From: Hymenopus coronatus
Taxonomy: Eukaryota > Arthropoda > Insecta > Mantodea > Hymenopodidae
Assembly: GCA_030762935.1 (NCBI GenBank)
Contig: CM060900.1
Span: 400,866,132-400,930,131 of the forward strand
DNA length: 64,000 bases
Direction: 5' to 3'
Under the pieces are notes generated by a model. It saw only the letters and a program-made list of their open reading frames with translations. It was not told the DNA's origin and ran no database searches. A program made the translations under genes and the position numbers. Positions 10,187 through 21,434 of this stretch are shown in pieces (position 1 is the first letter of the stretch; every line of letters starts with the position of its first letter).

Positions 10187-12604
10187 TTGATGTATCAAAG
10201 GGAACACCACGATGAATTCATTTTTAACGTTGAAGGATCACACATTCTGAAATTAGAAGAATGATAATATTTTATTTAACAACACCACCACAGGTCTAGG
10301 ATAAATTAGTAATAACATATACATAGAATATAATATTTCCCTAATTTCTAAACAAAAAATACATCCGTCCACCCACATGGTCTGGGGAGAGCATGTCAGA
10401 CTCACATTCAAAAGGTCCCGAGTTCGAATCTCGGTTAGGGTGAGTTACCTGGATAAGTATTTTCTAAAATGAAATGTTGGGTAAATATAAGCTCTAGGTA
10501 ACTCGGGTCCTTTTGAGCATCATTTAAACAATTTCATTCATTTATTTTTCGAAATGATCTAGCCGGTTTAAGGAAACTTAAACTTAAACGAGGTAGGCAA
10601 CATCTACCTTTAAATATGATTCTTTATAATTTTGTTTTAATATCATACACCGACGCGCATGTCCTAAAATATTCTCCTTCATTTCGTGTACAACAATTTT
10701 AAGAGGATTTCTGAAACTATAAGCAAATAAAAAAAAGCTGTCTAAATTTATATGAAATATTGCCAAACAATATCTAGTATGTATGTGCACACCTTCTACA
10801 TTTATGAATCTTATTATAAAACACAAATGGTATCATTCTGTTTTAATTGCTGGCCATAAATTCAGTAATTGCTTATAAAAATAATAGATAATGTATGTGA
10901 ATCTACGAGTCACAGAAGAGAAACATAATAAGATAGTTTATAATAAAGTATGAACAAGAAATAATTTCGGTACTGCGATCCGTTGCATTCTTTTAGTCTC
11001 CTGAAAGAAGGGGTGAAGTGAGGGTGTAGGTTGGGCGGCTAGATTTAAGGAGGTTCTTGTACTAAAATGGCAAATATGAGATTTTGGAGAAAATTAAATT
11101 TTTATTGGAAATTGAATCCTTGGTGTATATGGAATTCACTCATATATTGCTTTGTCTCATATCCTACTTGAAAGCAGTCTATTTTTTCACAACTCTAAAC
11201 CTTACGTTGAAACATATTTTCTCTCACCAACGTTCTTAACTTCATTACAATATGTTTAGAATATGTTTTTTATTGTGAAATCAGTGGAACAATTTTATTT
11301 TGATTGTAGATTTTGTTTGTAAATTTTCAAAACACATTATTATACCCATTTAACAAACTTTATATCATAACCAGCAATTTTGGTCACTTGTAATAAACCA
11401 ACCTTAATTTTAAACCAATTTTATATAATTTGAGTATTAAATGAAAACCCATTTTAACACTATAAGCACACATGTACAAAAGCAAATCTGGTACCTGAAA
11501 AACGGCATGCCATTTACATAGCCAAGTTTTTAAAATGTTTAAATTAAATTTGAGGTGCACAACAAACAAAATATAGAAACAGTTCTCTAAAGTTTCTTCT
11601 ATCAAATAAAAACGCCTGAAAAATTTCGGAGTGGTTTAAAATGGTTATAGATGCAAAAAAGAACTAAGAAGACATTTCTTTACAGAGCAGGGTGATTCGG
11701 GAAGGTTCCTTGAATATTGAACTTTATACGGGTTTTCCCACAAAATACTAAATTTGCACATATTTTCCAATTAACTTCTAATGTATCAGGATAATGTTTT
11801 TTCCATGTTTTTAACCAGATATGATGAAACAAGCTGTGTATCAGTTTTTTTTATACTTTAATAGATTTGCTTAAATTAATCTTTTCTGTTAAAATTTTAG
11901 GGAAAACTAATTTTATTTTCCTTAAAATTGTGAGAAATTAATAACAAAGATGTAAAAGATTTTTCAAAACTCACTCAGATGTATTACTACTTACCTCTAC
12001 TATGTACATCCGTCGACAAAAGAAAAGAGTCATGTCTGGAACGACAAATTCGTCTAAGTCCCTCACGACACTGCACCTTGTGAACACCTTTTGCGATACA
12101 GTTATGTAGCGGCAGCAACAAGTTCCAAATATTAATATTACTAACCCAAAGGATCAATATTCATAACCAAATACATAACTTAAGCTTCTTCAACAACAAA
12201 CTATCCATATTAGATAAAAATATTAACGGCACAAAACATGATACAGTTAGTATTGTAAAACCTGCCATTTTCCATGTGTGTTTCCTGTAGTGCTGTGACA
12301 AAACGTAGGTTACTCCTCTGGTGGGGGTGGCAGGTTCACTTCTCGCATGTAGTAAACATTTTTTTCCTTCTCTAGATGATCTTGAATCAACACATAAGCT
12401 ATTTATTTTAGACATACTTATTTCGTACACGAAATTTGATATAATTAATAATATGATAGTTATTATGATGCTTCTTTTGAGTTTTATTCTACCGAACATC
12501 AATATGCTGCACACGAAGGCATGTGATACCCAGAAATACTACAAGTGTTGTTAAGAAAACCAATGTTTTGAAACATTTTTAAGATTCAATTTTTTATTAG
12601 ATTA
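10187..12604. other. Spacer between inverted copies A and B
   Basis: AT-rich single-copy-looking sequence separating the inverted arms. Apart from a tRNA-like piece at 10365-10441 I see no gene. A 117-codon minus-strand frame at 12161-12514 has no recognisable domain and a low-complexity hydrophobic start, so I treat it as chance. Confidence 0.55.
10365..10441 (+). repeat. tRNA-like sequence (SINE head or tRNA pseudogene)
   Basis: An A-box-like TGGTCTGGGGAGAGCATGTC, the segment CAGACTCACATTC and the B-box GAGTTCGAATCTCGG occur in tRNA order. The anticodon stem does not close properly and the acceptor ends do not pair. I read it as a SINE head or a tRNA pseudogene. Confidence 0.55.
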
Positions 12605-13020
12605 GCATACCCTTCACAAAGCAACCATACACACCCTTCATAAACCGATCCGTGTGATATTCTCATACGAGCAATACAATGAGTGGTTCACAATTCCAGG
12701 TGTATCATGTTGGAGTTGGAGATCAAGGTGTGCTATGGTAACTTAACGATACAATGAACGGGGTGCAAAACGCTGTAATACCCAATAATATGTTGATTCC
12801 TTCTGCGAAAACGTGTTTTCTATTGAGAATGTGTGGACTGAGTTAAAAAGGGAGCTGCGCCCAATTACCTGTAAATGATGGCTTGTGGGCACAAGTTCAA
12901 GAAGTCTGAGCTTTTATAGCTTCTTGTCCACGATACTGTAGGCATTTATTTTGTCTATGCCCCTAAGTTTGACGGCAGTTATACGGACTGAGAGTTCATT
13001 CAGCCAATATTAACTGTGTT
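12605..13020 (+). pseudogene. Tc1/mariner transposase C-terminal fragment (copy B)
   Basis: Across shifting frames the sequence reads VGVGDQGVLW, then ENVWTELKREL (12828-12860) and SMPLSLTAVI near 12955. This order matches the C-terminal half of Tc1-family DDE transposases: strand before the third catalytic region, PIENVW motif, SMPRRLxAVI end. The N-terminal helix-turn-helix and most of the catalytic core are absent. It was already a fragment when the composite repeat was multiplied, because all three copies contain only this part. Confidence 0.7.
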
Positions 13021-13122
13021 TATTTTTTGTGTTTCAGTTTTAGAAGATAACAGTTTATTTACAGATATTTTAAGTTATTTACCACGAGTGTTAACAGAAC
13101 TAATGTTTTGTATGCATAAATA

Positions 13123-13374
13123 AATGTAAATGGCATGTTATTTATGGACACTCTTTAACTAGTATGGTCCTCAGCGTCCCATTTTAAATTGGGCGTGAAA
13201 GACCGCTTAATTTTGCTCAGAGACCTCTCTATCAGGCTTGAGGTAAATCAGGCCATAAATCTACGACACGGGACCAACGGCTTTACTTCCCTTCCGAAGG
13301 AAGCCATGCTAAGGATTTCTACACCCGAAAAAATCCATCGTTCTCCGCCGGGTTTGAACCCGCGACCTTGGGTA
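13123..13374 (-). repeat. SINE2 copy B1 with target-site duplication
   Basis: On the minus strand a tRNA-like B-box (CGCGGGTTCAAACCC) is followed by a conserved body (CCCGAAAAAATCC and CTTCCGAAGGAAG on the plus strand). The tail contains GGGACGCTGAGGACCAT and ends in GTCCATAAATAA. It is flanked by the imperfect duplications TTTGTATGCATAAATA (13107-13122) and TTTGTGTGCATAGATA (13375-13390). Copy C has a single uninterrupted copy of this target near 18205. Confidence 0.8.
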
Positions 13375-13477
13375 TTTGTGTGCATAGATAAGCCCATAAC
13401 TTCAAACGCCAAAGTTATATTATTGCAATATTACGTTCTAAATATCAGTAATAAAATTAATAAACATAAAAAAGTGA

Positions 13478-13550
13478 CAAACAGCGCGAGATTTGAACAT
13501 AGGCACTTGTGAGTGGAACGAAATCCCCCTTTACCTCACCTGCAAATTAA
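13478..13550 (-). repeat. SINE4-like tRNA-derived piece, copy B
   Basis: Counterpart of the piece at 9430-9508: the minus strand carries the B-box-like segment (GCGAGATTTGAACATAGG on the plus strand) and the A-box side near 13540. Its position relative to Tc1 and the poly-T tract is the same as in copies A and C. Confidence 0.45.
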
Positions 13551-14246
13551 AAGTTGCTTTGAAAACTGATTTTAATATTCAAAAGTTAATCATTGCGCTG
13601 TCAGTCACTGGTCACTGTACAGTTCTTTCGTGTGAGTTATAAACACAACTTTTACGAAGATACCCGAAGTTCTTCGATCCGCATATGGAATCTGGGGATG
13701 ACGCTTTTTTTTTTTTTTTTTTTTTTTTTGCGACGAGTGTACATATAGATTCTCATTGACAGAGTTGCAATGTTATATTTAAAGTGGCACTCTAAGTTTA
13801 TAAACTGAAAGTTAAGATATCCTTTTTCGAAAAACAATTAATGAAAAACTTTGAAATTTATTCGCATGAGTGGAACGAAAGCATTGTTAACCTTACCTGC
13901 ATAGTAAAAGTTGCTTTGAAAACTGATTTTAGTACTCAGAAGTTAATCATTGCGCGGTCAGTCACTGGTCACTGTACAGTTCTTTCGTGTGAGCAATGAA
14001 CACAGCTTTTACGAAAATACCCAAGTTCTTCTATCCGCACATGGAATGTAGGGATGCCTTTTTTTTCTTTCTTTTCTGTTTTTTTTTTTTGTTTTTGTTT
14101 TTTTTGTTTTGCGACGAGTGTACATATAAATTCTCAATTACATAGTTGAAATGTTATTCTTAAAATAGCACCCTAAGTTTATACAACATGAAAATTAACA
14201 TATCCTATTTTGAAAAAGAATTAACCAAAAACTTTGAAATTTATTC
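13511..14246 (+). repeat. Two-copy tandem duplication, about 357-379 bp unit
   Basis: The unit starting GAGTGGAACGAAA occurs at 13511 and 13868 and ends in each case at ACTTTGAAATTTATTC. Both units carry a long T-rich tract (T28 near 13706; interrupted T tract near 14060), then GCGACGAGTGTACATATA. Copies A and C have one unit. The duplication is therefore private to copy B and probably arose by unequal exchange or slippage. Confidence 0.8.
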
Positions 14247-14329
14247 ATGTAGTGTTTAGAATAATGTGTGCCATTTTCCAATAATTTCATCAGCTTTTTA
14301 GAAGAATACAGGTAAGATTTATTATCAGT

Positions 14330-14596
14330 GTGTTTCCTCAATCGAGGCAAGCACAGTGTACCAGGAACCCTAATGTTTCCATATTGTTTATCTGGGCAGA
14401 GCATATTTGGATGGCACCCTACACCCAAGGACAGGTTTGGCCTGAAGGTTCCCATGCCAGGATGGAAACACCTATCTCCTCACTCAGCAAAATCTTCGGT
14501 GTTTCACCACAAACCACTCCTGGAACTCGACATGGAAATATGAAAACTAGAATTAAAAGAGACAGAATGAATGACAGTGAAATTCAAGGTACGTAA
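14330..14596 (+). other. Conserved exon-like frame 1, copy B
   Basis: The 88-codon frame contains FIWAEHIWMAPYTQGQVW, then METPISSLSKIFGVSPQTTP, GTRHGNMKTRIKRD and EIQGT. It ends at CAAG|GTACGT (14585-14594), a good splice-donor match. Copies A and C keep the frame with mainly conservative changes, and the only length difference is a multiple of three. I do not recognise the protein. Alternatives are an exon captured by a mobile element or chance conservation of a young repeat. Confidence 0.45.
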
Positions 14597-14705
14597 ATAA
14601 TGATGCCACAATTTTCCTAAAGACCAGAGCCTACTGCATCTGTGTATTCCTTGGTGCGCATGAACAAAGAAGAAAGGATGTAAAAGAAAATGGAAAATAA
14701 TAAAA

Positions 14706-14828
14706 AGAAAATGGAAAGGAATAATTCTGTGCTGGACAGCCAGTATCACAAACACTGAAGACGAAATAAGGGAATTTGAATACTTCTCCACCTGCATAGA
14801 AACTGCGAACACCCGTAAATTCCATTAA
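14706..14828 (+). other. Conserved short frame 2, copy B
   Basis: The frame reads RKWKGIILCWTASITNTEDE, then IREFEYFSTC, IETANTRKFH and a stop. Copy C reads WKGIILCWRVNITDAEVEI, then KDFEYFFSC, IEAAYTRKFH and a stop at the same place. It lies 110 bp after the donor-like site of frame 1, so the two may be neighbouring exons. Function unknown. Confidence 0.4.
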
Positions 14829-16594
14829 GTTTAAAAATACGTTTTTTCACCCAAAAATTCGATATGAGATTTATACTACATATTTTGAGGTTCACCAATT
14901 AAGACAAAATTAGAAAAGCGTTTTTATGTGTGAGGTGGTTAGCATAAGTCCAAAAAGATATACTAGGTACACCACACGTTTTTAAGGAAAATAATTTAAA
15001 TATGCTGTACAAATATTTCCTAGAAAATTCCCCAAACCCAGGCTACCCTTATTATACATGGTGCATTTATAGACATATTTTATTTTTCCAAAATTTGTTC
15101 CAATGGTTTTGATTAAAACACTGTAAAATATGTTTACGTGGTAAAAATGTTTATCTTCAATTGTCTGGAAATAGCTTGTGAAGTCCCCTTCGTTTGGAAG
15201 AAAATCTAATAATCTTGCATAACATTAAAACATTAACTAACATACGAAAACACATTACACAATAATGTAGATCTGTTTAAACCACGCAATTTGTTTCAAA
15301 TACATTTTTTGAAAATTAGCTATTTTTAATGCATCTGTTATTAATGCTTCTAATTGTTGGAAACTTTGTGATTGTTTTAAACTCCTGTCGATTTTCAGTT
15401 ATTTATCGCGGTTGAAAGGAAAGATTACGCAATTTCAAGGCGAGTGTATAGTATTCAATTCTGAAACATTTGACGCACTATTCCTGGTGTATTTATAAGA
15501 TGTGTAATGTAGCTATTTCCGAAAAGGTATATTTCGAATCAAATTAGGTAAGTTTTCGGGAAAATAAACTTTAGTAAGAATAATTTTATACCCATAAAAA
15601 GCGTCAGAGAGAAGCGAAAGTCATGTGAATATAACATGTGAGTTTTATTAAATTGGAGGCTGTACCTACTGCTACTGTCCCTCCAGTGTTAGCTGACGTC
15701 AAGCCAACTCACATATACAACATCTAGCAACACTTTGTAATGTCGAGGCGCTAACTGAAGGTGTTATTTACATTAGGCTCATTCAAAACTAAATTTTATG
15801 AGGATTTAATATATTTATTTTCCTGAATTACCTCCTTTGGTGAAAAAGTGACCAATTTCTATTTGCAAGAAGTGAAGACTAAGGACAGAGGAAAAGTACC
15901 GTTGGAGAAAATATGAAATATCACATACAAAAATAAATGAATTTCATGGATTTATTGCTAAGAATAACATAACACATAAAATAGCTGGACCAAAATTACT
16001 TTGATTTTCCTGTATAGTTCAACATCCTACAAGTTCAAAAGTTGTTAGAGGAAAAGATCCTTTAAGGAAATTTAAAATTACAAAAGTAATATCGTCGAAA
16101 ATGGCACTCCAAAACAGCAAATACAAAAGCAATAAATACCAATATGCGAGGCACATTTAACCCCTGTGCATGTCTGATTTAATTCCGTTTCCAGAGTCAA
16201 CCTCCAGAGTTGAATAACCTCTCAACAAGCGAGCTGGTTACGCTGTCTGGGAATTTCAAAAGCATTCCATGATGATTATTCCTGCCTTGTCAGTCAAACG
16301 ATTTTATACATTAGATTCTTATTACTGTGAACTTTGAAACTAGACTGTGAACAAGGAATAAAAATCATTTGAAAACACATACAATATTTTGGCTGACAAA
16401 CGTGTAGATCCTTCCTTTAAAATTTAATAAATAAAACGCTTTCATCATATTTAATTGGAATGCCAAGCTTACAAGTGTGCCATATACGAGGTTGTTAATC
16501 GCGCAACTATGCTTCTGAAGAAACGTCCCCGCTGGAATACCTTCAGTTTTGTCTTTAGATTGTGGACTAGAGCGCTAGAGAGCGATTTTTTTTT
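14829..16594. other. AT-rich body of composite repeat copy B
   Basis: Reverse-complement counterpart of 6.78-8.73 kb in copy A, without the NUMT. No gene. The NUMT-empty site is near 15770-15805, where the GAGGATTTAATATATTTATT segment is joined directly to the CATTAGGCTC segment. Confidence 0.65.
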
Positions 16595-17150
16595 TATAGT
16601 GTTGAACGCCCGCTATCACTTCTATGGTACCGCAGGCGATCACACTAATGAAGCATGAATAAATATTGAGCACCGGTGTAATGTTATGGCGGGGGAAACC
16701 GGAGGCCCGGATAAAACCCGCCCCTGCGCCGCTTTGTCCACCACAAATATCATATGTGGTCGCTTGGGATAGAAATGAAATGGCGTTTTATTTCTGGACG
16801 CTTTTTAACTTTTGTGGTTCACAGCATCCCATTGTATACTGGACGTGAAACACCGCTTAATTTTGTTTAGAGGCCTCTCTATCAGGATTTAGGTTCTTTT
16901 ACGTGCCGTAAATCTACGACACGGGATCCACGGTTTTACGTCCCTTCCGAAGGAAGCCATGCTAAGGATTTTTACTCCCGAAAAAATCCATTCCTCCGCT
17001 GGGTTGGAAACCGCGACATTGGGTATGTGAAGTTAGCATGGTAAACACTACACCATGGAGGGCGACTTGGGATCGCAGCCGGACAGTCTAGGTGAGAGGT
17101 GAGTGGTCTGACCACGACGTGAGAGATGACTGATATACCAGGAGACTGTT
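16595..17150 (-). repeat. SINE3 copy B, split by SINE2
   Basis: The outer parts match the intact SINE3 at 6545-6778 as reverse complement: T-run, CGCAGGCGAT, GCGGGGGAAACCGG and GCTTGGGAT on one side; GTCTAGGTGAGAGG and GGTCTGACCACGACG on the other. A SINE2 of about 290 bp sits in the middle. Confidence 0.75.
16774..17061 (-). repeat. SINE2 copy B2 inserted in SINE3
   Basis: Full-length member: on the minus strand it has an A-box-like CATGGTGTAGTGTTTACCATG, a B-box-like region, the CCCGAAAAAATCC and CTTCCGAAGGAAG body (plus strand), and a tail ending AACGCCATTTCATTTC. It is flanked by a duplicated target related to GTCGCTTGGGATAGA (left) and GCGACTTGGGATCGC (right). The same insertion is in copy C but not in copy A. 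Confidence 0.8.
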
Positions 17151-17220
17151 TACACGGACAATACTGACGGAAACCCCCTGTTTTCTACTCTTCTAGCCAA
17201 AGAAACGGCAACAGTGTCCA

Positions 17221-17236
17221 GCGAGGGGTTGAGGCA
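17221..17236. other. Empty SINE1 insertion site in copy B
   Basis: GCGAGGGGTTGAGGCA is continuous here. In copies A and C the corresponding position is occupied by a SINE1. This gives the pre-insertion state of the target. Confidence 0.75.
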
Positions 17237-17627
17237 AAGAGCTGACTGGCAAACGCGTTGACAGTGCGGCGACCTACGCGTACCAAACTGCTAGACAGGC
17301 ACGCAGAGATGAAGACGATGTGCCTCTGGTCGTCGTAACAACCGCTACCGTTACAGTACATCCAAGAATCTGTTTGTTTATTACAAGGGATAGCATCTTG
17401 GAGACCGATTGCGGGACAGAATCGAAGTTAGCTAAGCATGGTATACAGTTATGATGTGTTGACAGTGCAGTGTGTACATAGCGGTACTAATAGAAAGAAA
17501 ATGGAGCAGTGATTGCGTGGTAATTTGTGTTGTTTTCACTAGTAGTGGAAGGCGATTGAGGTTGGGTGAGTGGTAAATATAAGTACTACTGATTTACGGA
17601 AACTAACAATTTTAATATTTACTACAT

Positions 17628-17912
17628 TCAATTGCTGTTGTGCAACAAGTCATCAGCATCGTTATCCATTTCATTCTCTCTCAAGATAAATAGATTACAA
17701 TATACACCTACATACATATGTAACGTCTCAAATATGAATAATCTCCGATTGGCACTTAAACAGGTTTTATATTGCGAAAAACTTCGTTCCACATCACGAG
17801 ATGTGATTGGAGCAAAACGGAAATTGGGCACATCATCGACTATTGGGCAGGATACTCCATCAGCAATTATTCTCCTGGCAGCACCTCGTAGCACATTTTG
17901 TATTTCACGCAT
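17628..17912 (-). pseudogene. hAT-like transposase C-terminus (copy B, best preserved)
   Basis: The 94-codon frame reads IQNVLRGAARRIIADGVS, FRFAPITSRDVERSFSQYK, LSANRRLFIFETL and YCN, ending LLHNSN and a stop. The APITSxDVERSFSxYK and NRRxFxFETL blocks correspond to the C-terminal dimerisation region of hAT-superfamily transposases. The N-terminal side is cut at the junction with copy C. It is a fragment, but this part has no internal stop. Confidence 0.65.
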
Positions 17913-18085
17913 GGGCGAAGGTGAAAAGGGAGCTGCGCTCCAATGACCTGCAAATGGGCGAAGGACAAAGGATGGCTTCTGGGCACAAATTCAAGAAACC
18001 TGGGCTCTTGTAGCTTCTTGTCCACATTACTGTAGAGATTTATTTTTTTCTATGTCTCGAAGTTTGAGGACAGTTATATGGCTTG
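17913..18085 (+). pseudogene. Tc1/mariner transposase C-terminal fragment (copy C)
   Basis: The remaining frame segments read EKGAALQ and WAQIQETWALVASCPHYC, then FSMSRSLRTVIW, matching the last part of the Tc1 fragment in copy B. The IENVW block is lost at the B/C junction. Confidence 0.6.
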
Positions 18086-18299
18086 AGAGTTCATACAGCC
18101 AATATTAATTGTGTTTATTTTTTGTGTTTCAGTTTTAGAAGCTAACAGTTTATTTACAGATATATTTTAAGATATTTAACACCAATGTTAACAAAATTAA
18201 TGTTTTGTGTGCATAGATACGCCCATAGCTTCAAATGCTAAACTTATTATTGTAATATTACGTTCCACATATCCGGTCATAAAATGAACAAGCAAAAAA

Positions 18300-18375
18300 G
18301 TGACAAAACGGCGCCTGATTTGAACCTCGGCATTTATGAGTGGAACGAAAGCCTACTAAGCCTCACGGCCACCGC
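18300..18375 (-). repeat. SINE4-like tRNA-derived piece, copy C
   Basis: Plus-strand text GATTTGAACCTCGGC followed by GAGTGGAACGAAAGCC and CTCACGGCCACC is the reverse complement of the copy A piece at 9430-9508. It lies at the same position in the composite. Confidence 0.5.
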
Positions 18376-18773
18376 AAAAGTTGTTCTGAAAGCCGATTTT
18401 AGTAGTCAGAAGTTAATAATTGATTTGTCAGTCACTGGCCACTGTGAATTTCTTTCATGTGCGTTGTCAACACAGCTTTTACGAAGATACCAAAAGTTCT
18501 TCGATCGAAACATGGAATCTGGGGATGATTTTTTTTTTTTGTGCAACTGGTGTACATATAGATTCCCAATGACATATTTGAAGTGTTATGTTTAAAGTTA
18601 CACCCTAAGCTTATACAACATTTGAAAATTAAGATACATATTTTGAAAAATAATTAATCAAAGACTTTCAAATGTTTTCATGTAGTGTTTAGTATAATGT
18701 AAACCATTTTCTAATACTTTTATCAGCTTTTTAGAAGAATACAGGTTCGATTTATTATCAGTGTCCTTAATGG

Positions 18774-18995
18774 AGGCAAGCACAATGTACCAGGGACCCT
18801 AATGTTTCCATATTGTTTATCTGGGCAGAGCATATTTGGATGGCACCCTACACCCAAGGACAGGTTTGGCCTGAAGGTTCCCATGCCAGGATGGAAACAC
18901 CTATCTCCTCACTCAGCAAAATCTTAAGTGTTTCACCACACACCACCCCTGGAACTCGGCATGGAAAGATGCAAAAGAGAATTAAAAGAGAGTGA
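18774..18995 (+). other. Conserved exon-like frame 1, copy C
   Basis: The frame reads FIWAEHIWMAPYTQGQVW, then METPISSLSKILSVSPHTTP and GTRHGKMQKRIKRE, then a stop three residues earlier than the basic tail seen in B. The donor-like CAAGGTACGT is kept at 19015-19024. Compared with B, most of the frame is conserved. Confidence 0.4.
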
Positions 18996-19113
18996 GTAAA
19001 TGACATTCAAATTCAAGGTACGTAAATAACTATGCCATAATTTTCCTATGGACCAGGGACAACTACGTCTGTGTATTCCTTGGTGCGCATGAACAAAGAA
19101 GAAAGGATATAAA

Positions 19114-19236
19114 AGAAAATGGAAAGGAATAATTCTATGCTGGAGAGTCAATATCACAGACGCTGAAGTCGAAATAAAGGACTTTGAATATTTCTTCAGC
19201 TGCATAGAAGCTGCGTATACCCGTAAATTCCATTAA
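19114..19236 (+). other. Conserved short frame 2, copy C
   Basis: The frame reads RKWKGIILCWRVNITDAEVE, then IKDFEYFFSC and IEAAYTRKFH with the stop at the same position as in copies A and B. The product is not recognised. Confidence 0.4.
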
Positions 19237-20559
19237 ATTTAAAAATATGTTTTTCACCCAAAAATTTGATATCAAGATTAATTGATACAGAACTATGTAT
19301 TTTAAGGTTCACCAACTAAGACAAAATTAGAAAAGGGTTCATATGTGTGTGTGGGGGGGGGAGGGAGCATAAGTCAAGAACGAAATATTAGATAAACCAC
19401 ACCTGGCATTTAAGTAAAATAATTTAAAAATATAGGGCACAAATATTTTCAAGATAATTCCCCAACCCATGGAGCATTTTAGGCAGTGTTTATTTTTCCA
19501 AAATTTTTCTAACGGTTTTGATTAAAACACTGTAAAATATTTTTAAATGGAAAATAAAAGTGTATACCTTGAATTGACTGAAAATAGCTTGTGAAGTCCC
19601 CTTCGTTTGGATGAAAATCTAATAATCTTGCATAACATGTGAACATTAAGCAACAGACGAAAACATATTACACAATAATGTAGATGTGTTTAAACCATAC
19701 AATTTGCTTCAAATAGACTTTTTGAAAATCATCCATTTTCAAAATAGCTGTTATTAATGCTTCTAAGTTTTCGAAACATTGTGATTGTTTTAAAGTCCTG
19801 TCGATTTTCAGTTGTTTATCACGGTTGAAACACAAGATTACGCAATTTCAAGGCCAGTATATAGTATTCAATTCTGAAATATTTGAAACACTATTCCCGT
19901 TGTATTTATAGTTAAGAAGATGTGTAATGTAGCTATTTCTGAAAAGGCTTATTTCGAAAAAAATTAAGTAAGTAATCGGAAAAATAAACTTTCTTATGAA
20001 TATTTTTATACCCACTAAAAAGCGACAGACGGTAGAGAAAGCCATCTGAATATAACGAGATTTTCATTAAATTTGAGCATGTCCCTAATGCTACGGTCCC
20101 TCCGGTGTTAGCACACGTCAAACTTAATTGGCTTAATTGTCTAATTTAATCCCGTGTCCAGTGTCAACCTTCCGTTAAATAACCTCTCAACGAGCAAGCA
20201 GGTTACGCTGTCTGGGAATTTCTAAAGCATTCCATGATGATTATTCCTGCCCTGTCAGTCAAACCAATTTAATACATTAGATTCTTATTACTGTGAACTT
20301 TGAAGGTAATCCTGGAACATGGAATAAAATAATTTTAAAACACAAACAATAAATTAGCTAACAAACATGTAAATCCCGCCTTTAAAATGTAATAAATAGA
20401 ACCCTTTCATCATATTTAACTGGAATACAAAGCATACAAGTGTGTCATGCACGAGGTTCTTCATCGCCTAACCAAGCTTCTGGGGAACATTCTCGGGTGG
20501 AATACCTTCAGTTTTATCTTAATATTGAGGACTTGGGACTAACCTGGATGAGAGCGATC

Positions 20560-21115
20560 TTTTGTAGTGTTTAACGCCCTCTTTTACTGATATGGCACCG
20601 CAGGCGATGACACTGATGATACATGAATGAAGATGGAGCACCGGTGGAATGTGATGGCGGGGGAAACCGGAGAAAATCCGCCCCTGCGCCGCTTTGTCTA
20701 CCACAAATCTCACATGTGGTCGCTTGGGATAGAAACGAAATGAAATGGCGTTTTATTTATGGACGCTCTTAAACTGATGTGGTTCTCAGCGTCTCATTCT
20801 GTAGTGGACGTGAAACACCGCTTAATTTTGCTCAAAGGCTTCTCTATCAGGCTTGAGATTCTTTTGCGTGCCGTAAATCAACGACATAGAATCCACGGCT
20901 TTACTACCCTTCCGAATAAAACAATGCTAACGATTTTTACACCCGAAAAAAAATCCGTCGTCCTCCGTCGGGTTTGTACCCACGACCTTGAATATGTGAA
21001 GTTAGCATGGTAACCAGTACACCACGGAGGGCGACTTGGGATCGAACCCGGACCGTCTAGGTGAGAGGTGAGTGGTCTGACCACGATGTGAGAGATGACT
21101 GGTGTACTAGGAGAC
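20560..21115 (-). repeat. SINE3 copy C, split by SINE2
   Basis: Same arrangement as 16595-17150. The flanking SINE3 halves match copy A, and the central insert is the SINE2 described next. Confidence 0.75.
20734..21030 (-). repeat. SINE2 copy C inserted in SINE3
   Basis: The same integration as at 16774-17061: identical target (CGCTTGGGATAGAA left, GCGACTTGGGATCG right), identical orientation. The minus strand keeps CGTGGTGTACTGGTTACC as the A-box region. Confidence 0.8.
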
Positions 21116-21197
21116 TGTTTACAGGGACAATACTGACGGAGAACCCCTGTTTTCTACTTTTCTAGCCAAAGATACGGCAACAATGTCCAGCGAGAGG

Positions 21198-21434
21198 TTT
21201 TTTTTTTCTTTTTTTTCTTTTTCTTTTTTTTAAACAGTAACGGAGTCTGATCAGGACTCCGGTACTGTATCCCTATTTACATTTCCCCCCGTAGGTTTTA
21301 CTGATTACTGGTTTACCGGTTTTACTGTTTCCTTTACAAACATATACACATTGCACAAACATATAACATCCATGCCCATGGCGGGACTCGAACCCACGAT
21401 CCCCCGCCCACGAAGCATGGCCATGGGGACCGGC
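21198..21434 (-). repeat. SINE1 copy C with short target-site duplication
   Basis: On the minus strand the head starts GCCGGTCCCCATGGCC, the B-box is GTGGGTTCGAGTCCCGCC, and the body is GGGCATGGATG. It ends with a near-perfect stem-loop (CGGAGTCCTGATCAGACTCCG) and a long A-rich tail (T-rich at 21198-21230). AGAGG flanks both sides (21193-21197 and 21435-21439). Confidence 0.8.

Larger units (their letters stand above)
12605..17912 (+). repeat. Composite repeat copy B
   Basis: This is the longest copy. Order: Tc1 fragment, SINE2, SINE4, a 360-bp tandem duplication, frames 1 and 2, AT-rich body, SINE3 split by SINE2, an empty SINE1 site, body, hAT fragment. It is followed immediately by copy C. 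At the 17912/17913 junction the hAT frame is cut internally and copy C starts inside the Tc1 fragment, so this is a non-homologous breakpoint. Confidence 0.85.

Noticed and set aside
12161..12514. 117-codon minus-strand frame in the spacer between copies A and B
   Set aside because: Hydrophobic, low-complexity start, no domain, no copy elsewhere in the window, and an overlapping plus-strand frame of 77 codons; chance is sufficient in AT-rich DNA.
13189..13512. 107-codon plus-strand frame
   Set aside because: It runs antisense through a SINE2 and its flanks; the corresponding stretches in other SINE2 copies are not open in the same way.
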